From positions 161,238-225,237 of the forward strand of contig UBXM01000033.1 in the NCBI GenBank assembly GCA_900469445.1: a stretch of 64,000 nucleotides of DNA, written 5' to 3'. Positions 17,530 to 25,822 of the stretch are shown one piece after another (within the stretch, counting starts at the first letter, position 1; every line of letters begins with the position of its first letter). Both the position numbers and the translations under genes were made by a program. Below the pieces are notes generated by a model, which made no database searches, was not told where the DNA came from, and worked only from the letters and a program-made list of their open reading frames with translations. Origin of the DNA: Hyphomicrobiales bacterium. Its GTDB lineage: Bacteria; Pseudomonadota; Alphaproteobacteria; Rhizobiales; Rhizobiaceae.

Positions 17530-20253
17530 CTAAGCCACCAGAGCCTTGAAGGTTCCGCTCTCCTGCTCAAGGGTCTCATACGAGCCTTCTTCGAGGATTG
17601 CGCCTCCGTCAAACATTACAACCTTGTCAAACAAACGTGACAAAGAGATATTTGACAAGACCCAGATTACAGCTGGATCATTCTCTTGTTGACCCAGAAA
17701 TGCAAGCACGTTTTGAACAATTTCCTCCTGGGTGTGTCTTTCCAGCCCCGGAAGAGGTTTGTTGAACACGTAATAATCGGACCGCCGAATGAGCGCGCGG
17801 GCAAGATTTAGTTTGCGCCGCTGGATCGGTGTCAGGCGACGTCCGCCAGCGCCAATATCGTAATCAAGTCCGGCCTTTAGAAGCTGATTGGCAAAGCCAA
17901 GCTCGCGGGAAACACTGCCTGCCAGGGTGCGAAGCTCAAGAATGCCATCCGCATTGCTGTTGCTCAGCTTGCCAAAGACGATGTTTTCACGAAGTGTTGC
18001 GACCGAAACGTATTTGTCAGGGTCATACCGCTCGATGAGCTCCCGCAGATGAGCCGGCAGCTCGGTGTAAAACAGTTCGCGCGAGCCCACGATCTTGTCT
18101 TGCAACTCGCTCGTCAGAATACCCAGACGGTAGCGCGGCTCGATATATTCCAGCGTGAGCCGGATAAACGCCTTGTCGGCGCCCGATAGCCGGAAATTGG
18201 CCGGCTTGGGTTCGTTCTTCCGTTGCAGCAGGCCCTGATAAAAGCTGATGTCTTCCGCCGAAAGTGTCGTGACCTGACGGAAGAAGGGGTGGTCTGCCGG
18301 AAGGCCGCCAAAGATCTCGACGAGGTTTCTGGCGACTGTCCGTCCCATTTCCACGAACGGGCGTTGCAGCCCCACCTTGTGGAGCGCGGTATAGAAATGC
18401 TCGCTGGACAGCAGTTCGTTGTCCGGATTGAGAGGCGCCATTGTCGCCCCGAAGAGCAGGTTTTCGGCAACTGTGGCTTGGGAATTGTATCCGTCCGGTT
18501 GGAACGGGATGACGAGAGATTCCATGCCCAATTCGTTCATCCGCGCGCGCAGCGCATGGCGCATCTCGACAACCCGCGTGGCAAATTCCGGATCCTCGTC
18601 CGGATTGATTGTCGAATGAAGCGCGAGCTCGAGCACGTCGTCGGTCAGCTGCACGGCATCCAGTGCTGCCAGAAGCGACTTCTGCAAATCCTCCTTGGCG
18701 CCGTTGCCAAGCGCCGCATAGCTGTAATCCACCCAGCCGGCTCTGATGTCGAGATGCGGATTGCCCGCCTTCTTGGCTTCGCGGATTTCCCACAGCCGCT
18801 GCCGCATCTCCTTGCCCTCATACGCATATCTCTTAACGGGCGCGTGTTTCAGGCCGTAGAGAAGATTGTCCTTCAGGCTTCCATGGAAGAAGTAGCTGTC
18901 CGTCGAAACATAGGAAATATGGCGCCCGGTGACGGATTCCGGAAGCTCTCTTATGTCCTGGTCGCCAAGGCAGATCCTGCCGCTCGATGGCCATGCGAGC
19001 CGGCCGAAGGCTTCCGCCATCGCTTCGGCGCCGCGGCCCGTATGATCCACCATGGCAACCGTTTCGCCTCGATCGATCTTCAGCGTGACATGATCGACGA
19101 CTTTCGCGCCGCTATCGTCGTTAAGGGATACCGAAACGGCATGAAGTGTTTCGCGCTTCGGCCGGGCGGATGCCGGCGTGAGGGTGTGAATGGCCGGGTT
19201 GATGAGATCCTCGACCTCGAAATTCTCGAAGACCTGCTCGTATTTCACCTGCACGTCCTGGCGTGCCTGATCCCAGTCGATCAGTTCCTTCAGCGGTCCC
19301 GGCAGATCCTTGTAGGCATTGATCACGGCCACGAGCTGACCGACGTCGAGCGTGCCGCGCAGCGTCAGGTAACCGCCGATGAGATAGAACAGGAACGGGG
19401 TTACCTGCGACAGGAAGTTGTTGAGAAATTTGACCAGGAACTTCCACTGGTAAAGATCGTAGCGGATCCGGTAGATTTCGCCGAGCCGGCTCGCCACGTC
19501 GGCGCGCTCGAAATTCGACGTATCATAGGCATGGATCGTCCCCAGCCCTTCGACAACCTCATTCACCTTGCCGGCCAGTCGCCGCGCCGTGATCTGTCGC
19601 TGTCGGCCAAGCTCGATCAGCCTGCGGCGCATTTTCGGAATGATGATGACCTGGATCGCGACCATGAAAGCCGCGACCATGCCCAGCCAGAAGTTCTGCA
19701 GGATGATGAAGAACAGGGCGGCCAGCGCCTGACCGCCGAGAAGTGCAGGCTGGACGAAGGCATCCCCCGTGAAACCGCCGAACGGCTCCACTTCGTCCTT
19801 GATCATGCTGGCGATTTCGGCGCCGTTCAGGCTCTTTGCGTGGCGGGGCGGAAAACGCAAGACGCGGTCAACGAGCTCGAAGCGGATACGGCGCAGCAGG
19901 CGCTCGCCGAGCCGGCCTTTATAGGTATTGATGTAATATTTGAATGCACCGTTGATGATCACCAGAAGCAGGAAGACGCTGCTGAGTGCGACCAGGGTTT
20001 GCATACGGTCGAGCGGAAAGCCGCCGAAGCCGAACGTATAGTTCGTGAACGGAATGGTAAGCGAGAAATCCAGAAAATTCTGGGTGGTGCTCAGATCCTC
20101 GAAACCCTGGCCCTGGATCGGGCCGTTGATGATCTGTTTGGGAAGGTCGAAGGCAAGGAAATAGGGGACCATCGACAAGGCGACGATCATCAGGATGAAG
20201 ACCTGCTGCGGCCTCGTATGCGTCCAGATATAACGTAGCAGCGTTTTCTGCAT
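17530..20253 (-). CDS. ABC exporter-like membrane protein with degenerate ATPase region
   Basis: A 907-residue protein. Residues 1-330 are an ABC type I exporter membrane domain with about six helices. The C-terminal part (about 370-907, over 500 residues against the usual 240) is derived from ABC ATPase domains but has lost every catalytic motif. The Walker A position reads VDHTGRGAE (402-410, no GKS/T), the Q-loop Gln is absent at about 450, the signature reads LTPIQRR (807-813), the Walker B position reads YYVFNK (827-832, no Asp-Glu) and the H-loop position is Asn (868). Three Q-loop-like endings occur, SLKDNLLYG (459-467), TVAENLLFG (594-602) and TLRENIVFG (753-761), and a second degenerate signature LSGADKAF lies at 689-696. 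It is intact in frame with normal codon use, so it is not a pseudogene. A cyclic-nucleotide-binding protein follows. Confidence 0.87.
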   Translation of the reverse strand: MQKTLLRYIWTHTRPQQVFILMIVALSMVPYFLAFDLPKQIINGPIQGQGFEDLSTTQNFLDFSLTIPFTNYTFGFGGFPLDRMQTLVALSSVFLLLVIINGAFKYYINTYKGRLGERLLRRIRFELVDRVLRFPPRHAKSLNGAEIASMIKDEVEPFGGFTGDAFVQPALLGGQALAALFFIILQNFWLGMVAAFMVAIQVIIIPKMRRRLIELGRQRQITARRLAGKVNEVVEGLGTIHAYDTSNFERADVASRLGEIYRIRYDLYQWKFLVKFLNNFLSQVTPFLFYLIGGYLTLRGTLDVGQLVAVINAYKDLPGPLKELIDWDQARQDVQVKYEQVFENFEVEDLINPAIHTLTPASARPKRETLHAVSVSLNDDSGAKVVDHVTLKIDRGETVAMVDHTGRGAEAMAEAFGRLAWPSSGRICLGDQDIRELPESVTGRHISYVSTDSYFFHGSLKDNLLYGLKHAPVKRYAYEGKEMRQRLWEIREAKKAGNPHLDIRAGWVDYSYAALGNGAKEDLQKSLLAALDAVQLTDDVLELALHSTINPDEDPEFATRVVEMRHALRARMNELGMESLVIPFQPDGYNSQATVAENLLFGATMAPLNPDNELLSSEHFYTALHKVGLQRPFVEMGRTVARNLVEIFGGLPADHPFFRQVTTLSAEDISFYQGLLQRKNEPKPANFRLSGADKAFIRLTLEYIEPRYRLGILTSELQDKIVGSRELFYTELPAHLRELIERYDPDKYVSVATLRENIVFGKLSNSNADGILELRTLAGSVSRELGFANQLLKAGLDYDIGAGGRRLTPIQRRKLNLARALIRRSDYYVFNKPLPGLERHTQEEIVQNVLAFLGQQENDPAVIWVLSNISLSRLFDKVVMFDGGAILEEGSYETLEQESGTFKALVA

Positions 20254-20488
20254 ATGCCTTCACCAAAGCGACAGCGTTATCAACGGGGCGTCGGACAAGC
20301 TGCATCCGGCATTGTATAGCGCGTCTTCCGGGTTTTAACGAGTGCTCTAGAATAGCCCACGTGACCGCAATGAAGGCGGGATCCGGCACAGATATATGCT
20401 CGGCCCGCGCGCATTGCGACAAATTGGCATCTCGTGTCGCTTGGTCAGCGCTTCAAGATGAGGTTGAAATTATTCTTGTCGTGTTGCA

Positions 20489-20510
20489 ACTCGGCTTTGC
20501 AGCCGAGCTT
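20489..20510 (-). terminator. Hairpin after the SURF1 gene
   Basis: CTCGGCT (20490-20496) pairs with AGCCGAG (20501-20507) around a TTGC loop, 12 nt past the SURF1 stop on the minus strand. The T tail is poor, so termination is probable but not certain. The rest of the 268-nt gap between 20254 and 20521 shows no other structure. Confidence 0.5.
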
Positions 20511-20521
20511 TGGAAATGCCC

Positions 20522-21241
20522 TCAGGCCTCCTTGCGCAGGAAGCGCGGGATCAGGACCATGGCTGCAAAGGACATGATTGCCAGAGAGAACCACGTCAGC
20601 GCATAGACGAGGTGGCTGTTTCTGAACTGAATGACGGTCAGGCCCCCGACCGGATAGCCGCCGTCATTTGCCGTTGCATCGGCATCGATGAAATAGGGGG
20701 CGAGATCGGCAAGCCCCTTGTTTTCACCGATCGCATCCACGTCGCGGGAATACCAGTTCCCCGCCGCGGGATTGTTGCTGCGAAGAAACGCCCCGCCGGG
20801 TTCTGTAAGGCGCAGCAGCCCCGTGACTTTGACCTCGCCCTGAGGCTGGCCTTGCGCCCGGGATGCCGGATCACGCCGATCCGGCGGTACGAAGCCGCGA
20901 TTGACCAGAACCGTTTCGCCCTCGGCGGAGGTGAGCGGTGTGACGACCCAGAAGCCGGGGCCTCTTTCCGTCACAGCCTGAACGAGGGCCTCGCGTGAAT
21001 TGTCGAAAGTTCCGGCAAGCGTGACATGCCGATATTCGGCATCGCCAGGCGCGATCGCCGGCCATTCTGCCTTCGTCGGAGGCGCGACGGCTTCGGCATG
21101 GACACGGGCATCGACGCGGGCAATCAGGTCGAGCTTCCAGAAGAGCCGCTGGACCTGCCAGCTGCCGAGCGCGGTGAAGACGAGGGCCGAAAAAAGCAGA
21201 AACGCCCGAAAGCCAAGATATGATTTCACGGGCGTTTCCAT
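20522..21241 (-). CDS. SURF1 family protein
   Basis: A 239-residue inner-membrane protein of the SURF1 family, which helps assemble haem-copper terminal oxidases, probably by handling haem a or o. One helix lies at about residues 10-28 (ending ALGSWQVQRL, the family's signature after the helix) and a second at about 208-230; the loop between lies outside. It starts 58 nt after cyoD on the same strand, so it belongs to the cyo operon. A SURF1 protein beside a quinol oxidase suggests it serves the Cyo enzyme. No cyoE (haem O synthase) is in this window. Confidence 0.9.
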   Translation of the reverse strand: METPVKSYLGFRAFLLFSALVFTALGSWQVQRLFWKLDLIARVDARVHAEAVAPPTKAEWPAIAPGDAEYRHVTLAGTFDNSREALVQAVTERGPGFWVVTPLTSAEGETVLVNRGFVPPDRRDPASRAQGQPQGEVKVTGLLRLTEPGGAFLRSNNPAAGNWYSRDVDAIGENKGLADLAPYFIDADATANDGGYPVGGLTVIQFRNSHLVYALTWFSLAIMSFAAMVLIPRFLRKEA

Positions 21242-21299
21242 TTCTTAAAATATGTAAGCCAGTCCGTCAGGTCTGGATCGAGGTAGCCTTAGAGCGACC

Positions 21300-21701
21300 T
21301 CAAGGCAAGTTCTTCATCATCTCCGGCGACATGACCATCATGTTCGTGTTGAGATGATGCATGACCCACAGCGAGCCGATCAGCGCGATCGCCACGATGA
21401 TGACCGTGAAGATCAGTGCCATCATCGTCCAGCCGCCTTCCGACTTCGTGTTCATGTGCAGGAAGTAGACCATGTGGACGACGATCTGGATCGCGCCGAT
21501 GATCATGATCGCTGCAATGGTGGCAACCTTGCTGTCGAGCACGTCACCCATGACCAGCCAGAACGGGATAGCCGTCAGGATCACCGACAGGATGAAGCCC
21601 GTCATGTAGCTCTTGAACGAACCGTGTCCGGCTTCGTGGCCATGGCTATGGCCGTGATGGGCTTCGTGCGCATCTTCGTGCGAGGTGGAGTTGGTGGTCA
21701 T
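21300..21701 (-). CDS. cyoD: Cytochrome bo ubiquinol oxidase subunit IV
   Basis: A 133-residue subunit with three membrane helices and an N-terminal segment very rich in His (HEDAHEAHHGHSHGHEAGHG region, residues about 7-28), more His than CyoD usually carries. The core SYMTGFILSVILTAIPF matches CyoD. ATG at 21701 overlaps the cyoC stop (ATGA), which decides the start over longer readings. CyoD is needed for assembly of the copper-haem centre. The His-rich head could bind metal, an inference. Confidence 0.92.
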   Translation of the reverse strand: MTTNSTSHEDAHEAHHGHSHGHEAGHGSFKSYMTGFILSVILTAIPFWLVMGDVLDSKVATIAAIMIIGAIQIVVHMVYFLHMNTKSEGGWTMMALIFTVIIVAIALIGSLWVMHHLNTNMMVMSPEMMKNLP

Positions 21702-22321
21702 CCGACGACTCCCATGAGATAGACGACAGAGAATACGCCGATCCAGACGACGTCGAGGAAGTGCCAGAACATCGACAGGCACATCAGGCGGCGGCGGTTT
21801 TCGTGGATCAGGCCATGCTTGGAAACCTGAACCATCAGCGTCACCAGCCAGATGATGCCGAAGGTGACGTGCAGACCGTGCGTGCCGACCAGCGTGAAGA
21901 AGGCCGACAGGAACGCCGAACGCTGCGGCGTCGCACCTTCATGGATCATGTGATAGAACTCATAGAGTTCGATACCCAGGAAGGCGAGGCCGAAAAGGCC
22001 GGTAATGCCGAGCCAGAACAGGGTCTCCTGCTTGGCGCCGCGTTCCATCTGCAGCATCGCAAACCCGTAGGTGATCGACGAGAACAGCAGCATGGCGGTG
22101 TTGATTGCCACGAGCTTCAGGTCGAACAGGTCGGCCGGCGAAGGGCCGGCCGCATAATTGCGGCCGAGCACGGCGTAGGTCGCGAACAGCGTCGCGAAGA
22201 TGAGGCAGTCGCTCATCAGGTACAGCCAGAACCCGAGGTTCGTGCTGCCTTCCGGATGATGGTCTTCCTCGAGATAGAATTGCGGCTTTTCCGCAGATTG
22301 GCTCTGAATATTGCTGCTCAT
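21698..22321 (-). CDS. cyoC: Cytochrome bo ubiquinol oxidase subunit III
   Basis: A 207-residue subunit with five membrane helices, including the conserved YLEEDHHPEGSTNLGFWLYL start and FTLVGTHGLHVTFG. It starts at ATG 22321, right after the cyoB stop (a GTG at 22327 that overlaps the stop is an alternative). It stabilises the subunit I-II core. It overlaps cyoD by 4 nt. Confidence 0.93.
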   Translation of the reverse strand: MSSNIQSQSAEKPQFYLEEDHHPEGSTNLGFWLYLMSDCLIFATLFATYAVLGRNYAAGPSPADLFDLKLVAINTAMLLFSSITYGFAMLQMERGAKQETLFWLGITGLFGLAFLGIELYEFYHMIHEGATPQRSAFLSAFFTLVGTHGLHVTFGIIWLVTLMVQVSKHGLIHENRRRLMCLSMFWHFLDVVWIGVFSVVYLMGVVG

Positions 22322-22323
22322 TG

Positions 22324-24327
22324 TCACACCTGCTTCGCCAGCAGTTCGGTACGCTTTCCTTCTTCCGTGGAAACGGTTTCCGCCGGAATGTAGTAGTCAC
22401 GCTTGTAGTTGAAGGTATGGCCGATCGCGACTGCGATGATGGCGATGAACGATACGGCGACCAGCCACCACATGTACCAGATCAGGCCGAATGCCAGGGC
22501 AACGTTGAGAGCTGCCAGGATTGCACCCGTGCCGGTGTTCTTCGGCATGTGGATCGGCTTGAAGCCCTGAAGCGGACGCTCGAAACCACGGTTCTTCATG
22601 TCGTACCAGCTGTCATGGTCATGAACGACTGGGGTGAAGGCGAAGTTGTATTCCGGCGGCGGCGAAGACGTCGACCATTCCAGAGTACGGCCGTGCCACG
22701 GGTCGCCCGTCTCGTCCTTCAGTTCCTCGCGCTTGATGTAGCTGACGACGAGCTGGATGATGAAGGACAGGATGCCGATGGCGATCATGCCCGCGCCGAC
22801 GGCGGCGATGATGAACCAGATCTGCAGCGACGGATCTTCGAACTGCGACATGCGGCGGGTAACGCCCATCAGGCCGAGGACGTAGAGCGGCATGAAGGCG
22901 AAGTAGAAGCCGACGAACCAGAACCAGAAGCTCATCTTGCCCCAGAAAGGGTCGAGCTTGTAGCCAAAGGCCTTCGGGAACCAGTAGGTGACGCCGGCCA
23001 TCAGGCCGAACAGCACGCCGCCGATGATGACGTTATGGAAGTGAGCGACCAGGAACAGCGAATTGTGCAGCACGAAGTCTGCCGGCGGAACCGCCAGCAT
23101 GACGCCGGTCATGCCGCCGATGACGAATGTCACCATGAAGCCGATCGTCCACAGCATCGGAACTTCATAACGGACGCGGCCACGATAGATCGTGAACAGC
23201 CAGTTGAAGATCTTCGCCCCTGTCGGGATCGAGATGATCATCGTGGTGATGCCGAAGAAGGCGTTGACCGAGGCGCCCGAACCCATCGTGAAGAAGTGGT
23301 GCAGCCACACGAGATAGGACAGGATCATGATCGCGCAGGTGGCGTAGACCATCGAGGCATAACCGAACAGGCGCTTGCCGGAGAAGGTCGCGACCACTTC
23401 GGAGAAGATACCGAAGGCGGGCAGGATGAGGATGTAGACTTCCGGGTGACCCCAGATCCAGATGAGGTTGACGTACATCATCGGGTTGCCGCCGAGATCG
23501 TTCGTGAAGAAGTTCGTACCGACATAGCGGTCGAGCGACAGAAGAACGAGGGTTGCGGTCAGGATCGGGAAGGTGGCGACGATCAGGATGTTGGTGCAGA
23601 GCGAGGTCCAGGTGAAGACAGGCATCTTCATGAAGGACATGCCCGGCGCGCGCATCTTGACGATTGTGGCGATCAGGTTGATGCCTGACAATGTCGTACC
23701 GACACCGGCGACCTGAAGTCCCCAGATGTAATAGTCGACACCGACGCCCGGGCTGTAATCCGCGCCCGAAAGCGGCGGGTAGGCCAGCCATCCGGTGCGT
23801 GCGAATTCACCGACGAACAGCGAGATCATGATGATGATCGCGCCGGCAGTGGTCATCCAGAACGAGAAGTTGTTGAGGAACGGGAAGGAAACGTCACGGG
23901 CGCCGATCTGCAGCGGCACGACATAGTTCATGAAACCTGTCACGAAAGGCATCGCGACGAAGAAGATCATGATCACGCCGTGGGCAGTGAAGATCTGGTC
24001 GTAGTGGTGAGCGTTGAGGTAGCCCTCGTTGCCGTTGAAGGCGATAGCCTGCTGGATACGCATCATGATGGCATCCGCGAAGCCGCGCAGCAGCATTACG
24101 ATTGCCAGGATGATGTACATGATGCCGATCTTCTTGTGGTCGATGCTGGTAATCCAGTCATGCCACAGGGGACCCCACCATTTCATGTAGGTGATAAGAC
24201 ACAAAAGCGCGATGCCGCCAAGCGCAACAGCAGTGAAGGTCGCGACGAGGATAGGCTCGTGATAGGGGATCGATTCGAGTGTCAACCGACCGAAGATGAA
24301 CTTCAGGAGGTCTGGATCAGAAAGCAT
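22324..24327 (-). CDS. cyoB: Cytochrome bo ubiquinol oxidase subunit I
   Basis: A 667-residue haem-copper oxidase catalytic subunit with about 15 membrane helices. The haem and Cu-B ligands are visible: GHPEVYILILP (His-Tyr cross-link helix), a WLHHFFTMG His pair and VAHFHNVIIGG. It oxidises ubiquinol and reduces oxygen to water while pumping protons. It lies 44 nt after cyoA. Length matches E. coli CyoB (663). Confidence 0.96.
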   Translation of the reverse strand: MLSDPDLLKFIFGRLTLESIPYHEPILVATFTAVALGGIALLCLITYMKWWGPLWHDWITSIDHKKIGIMYIILAIVMLLRGFADAIMMRIQQAIAFNGNEGYLNAHHYDQIFTAHGVIMIFFVAMPFVTGFMNYVVPLQIGARDVSFPFLNNFSFWMTTAGAIIIMISLFVGEFARTGWLAYPPLSGADYSPGVGVDYYIWGLQVAGVGTTLSGINLIATIVKMRAPGMSFMKMPVFTWTSLCTNILIVATFPILTATLVLLSLDRYVGTNFFTNDLGGNPMMYVNLIWIWGHPEVYILILPAFGIFSEVVATFSGKRLFGYASMVYATCAIMILSYLVWLHHFFTMGSGASVNAFFGITTMIISIPTGAKIFNWLFTIYRGRVRYEVPMLWTIGFMVTFVIGGMTGVMLAVPPADFVLHNSLFLVAHFHNVIIGGVLFGLMAGVTYWFPKAFGYKLDPFWGKMSFWFWFVGFYFAFMPLYVLGLMGVTRRMSQFEDPSLQIWFIIAAVGAGMIAIGILSFIIQLVVSYIKREELKDETGDPWHGRTLEWSTSSPPPEYNFAFTPVVHDHDSWYDMKNRGFERPLQGFKPIHMPKNTGTGAILAALNVALAFGLIWYMWWLVAVSFIAIIAVAIGHTFNYKRDYYIPAETVSTEEGKRTELLAKQV

Positions 24328-24371
24328 GGGACAACCCGTTCATTGATGTCATACGACGCAAAGCGCCAGGT

Positions 24372-25505
24372 TTAGTTGTTGTTGAGCTGGGCCGGCGCCG
24401 GCCCCTCATTGTTCGTTTCAGGCGTCGAATGACCGCCTTCATGCGGAGCCTCTTCGCTCTTGGCCGGCTCGCCCGATGCCGGGACAGTCGCCCCGATGGC
24501 AGCAGGTGCAGCGTGGCCGGCGGAATAGTGCTCCAGATGGCGATTGTCGTAGCGCAGCTTCTCGCGGTTCTCGTGGCTCTCGACGCCGCCGCCGCCCATC
24601 ATGTCGATATGCATCATTTCATTCATGCACATCCGGCCTTCTTCGGCACACATGTTGAGGACACGCTGGTAGAGGCCGTCGGCGACCGTGGCGAAATACC
24701 GGACCGGTTCGCGTTCACTCGGCTTTTCAAGCTTCAGGTAGGCGTCCTGGTTGAGCGCCGTGCCGTTCTGCTTGACGCGGGCGATCCAGCCGTCGAAACC
24801 TTCCTGGTTGACGCTGTGGAACTTGAAGCGCATGTGCGAGAAGCCTGCACCGCTGTAGTTGGCGGAGAAACCGTCGAACACGCCTTCCTTGTTGATGACC
24901 GCGTGCAGCTTGGTTTCCATGCCCGGCATCGCATAGATCATGCCGGCAAGCGCGGGAACGTAGAACGAGTTCATCACCGAAGACGACGTGATCTTGAAGG
25001 TGATCGGGCGATCGATGGGAGCCGCCATCTCGTTGACCGTGGCGATGCCGTATTCCGGATAGAAGAACAGCCACTTCCAGTCCAGCGCCACGACTTCCAC
25101 TTCGAGCGGCTTGGTGCCTTCCGGAATGCTGCGTTCAGCGTCGATGCGATCGAGCGGACGGAACGGGTCGAGCTTGTGAGTGCTGATCCAGGTGATTGCA
25201 CCAAGCGCGATGATGATCGCAAGCGGGGCGGACCAGATCACCACTTCGAGGCGGGTCGAGTGGTGCCATTCAGGGTCGTACTTGGCATTGGTGTTCGAGT
25301 GGCGGTAGTGCCACGCGAAATACAAGGTCAAGAACAAGACCGGCACGATGATCAGCAGCATCAGCACGGTCGACACGACGATCAGGTCGGCCTGCTGCTG
25401 AGCGATATCGCCCGACGGAGACATGACCACGAGGTCGCATCCCGCCATGAATGGGAGGAAAAGAAGGGGGGAAAGCTGGCAAAGACGCCTTACGATTGGG
25501 GACAT
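24372..25505 (-). CDS. cyoA: Cytochrome bo ubiquinol oxidase subunit II (lipoprotein)
   Basis: A 377-residue subunit with a lipoprotein signal (FLPFMAGC, Cys about residue 22), two membrane helices and a periplasmic cupredoxin domain. The Cu-A ligands are absent (YSGAGFSH in place of the Cys pair), so it accepts electrons from quinol and not from cytochrome c. The tail of about 90 residues after the cupredoxin is rich in Ala, Pro and Glu. ATG at 25505 is preferred; TTG at 25517 is possible. It is first in the operon; the upstream gap holds a perfect inverted repeat. Confidence 0.94.
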   Translation of the reverse strand: MSPIVRRLCQLSPLLFLPFMAGCDLVVMSPSGDIAQQQADLIVVSTVLMLLIIVPVLFLTLYFAWHYRHSNTNAKYDPEWHHSTRLEVVIWSAPLAIIIALGAITWISTHKLDPFRPLDRIDAERSIPEGTKPLEVEVVALDWKWLFFYPEYGIATVNEMAAPIDRPITFKITSSSVMNSFYVPALAGMIYAMPGMETKLHAVINKEGVFDGFSANYSGAGFSHMRFKFHSVNQEGFDGWIARVKQNGTALNQDAYLKLEKPSEREPVRYFATVADGLYQRVLNMCAEEGRMCMNEMMHIDMMGGGGVESHENREKLRYDNRHLEHYSAGHAAPAAIGATVPASGEPAKSEEAPHEGGHSTPETNNEGPAPAQLNNN

Positions 25506-25541
25506 TGATCTGCTCAAATTTGCTTTTTATCTAGTTCGCCT

Positions 25542-25560
25542 ATCGGAGCGTTGCTCCGAT
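25542..25560. promoter_or_regulatory. Perfect inverted repeat ahead of cyoA
   Basis: ATCGGAGC (25542-25549) and GCTCCGAT (25553-25560) flank GTT. It lies 37-55 nt upstream of the cyoA start, in the gap between cyoA and the divergent MFS gene. It is either an operator for a dimeric regulator or a hairpin in the cyoA leader. There is no T tail on either side, so it is not a terminator. Confidence 0.5.
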
Positions 25561-25617
25561 CTCCATGAGGTGTTTCGTCGCAGTGCTACAATTTTTCGCA
25601 CTGCAAATCACCACCTG

Positions 25618-25633
25618 CTCCATTTCGATGGAG
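25618..25633. repeat. UUCG-loop hairpin in cyoA-MFS gap
   Basis: CTCCAT (25618-25623) and ATGGAG (25628-25633) flank TTCG, a very stable tetraloop if transcribed. No T tail. The rest of the 317-nt divergent gap is A+T-richer and carries only weak promoter-like sequence (TTGACA at 25762-25767 with TACTCA at 25784-25789, 16-nt spacing). Confidence 0.4.
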
Positions 25634-25822
25634 GGCGGCCCTGCGGCGCGCAATCTAGTCCATAAAGTTGACAGAAGACATACCTTATCGCGCGAAACCT
25701 CACGATTGTGGCAAAATTTGCTAATTTTCGAATTTTCACAAATTCACAGTTGAAATCTTGATTGACAGCAAGTGCGGCCAACATACTCATTGTTGCAATG
25801 ACGCGAAGGAGGAACGTTAGTC

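Noticed and set aside
18223..20238. 671-codon open frame opposite the ABC-like gene
   Set aside because: It is an antisense shadow: high GC keeps stops rare, the composition is rich in Arg, His and Asp with no recognisable domain, and the other strand encodes a clear membrane protein.
22321..23688. 455-codon open frame opposite cyoB
   Set aside because: Composition (very rich in Asp, Glu, His, Arg) is the antisense image of membrane-helix codons; cyoB is certain.
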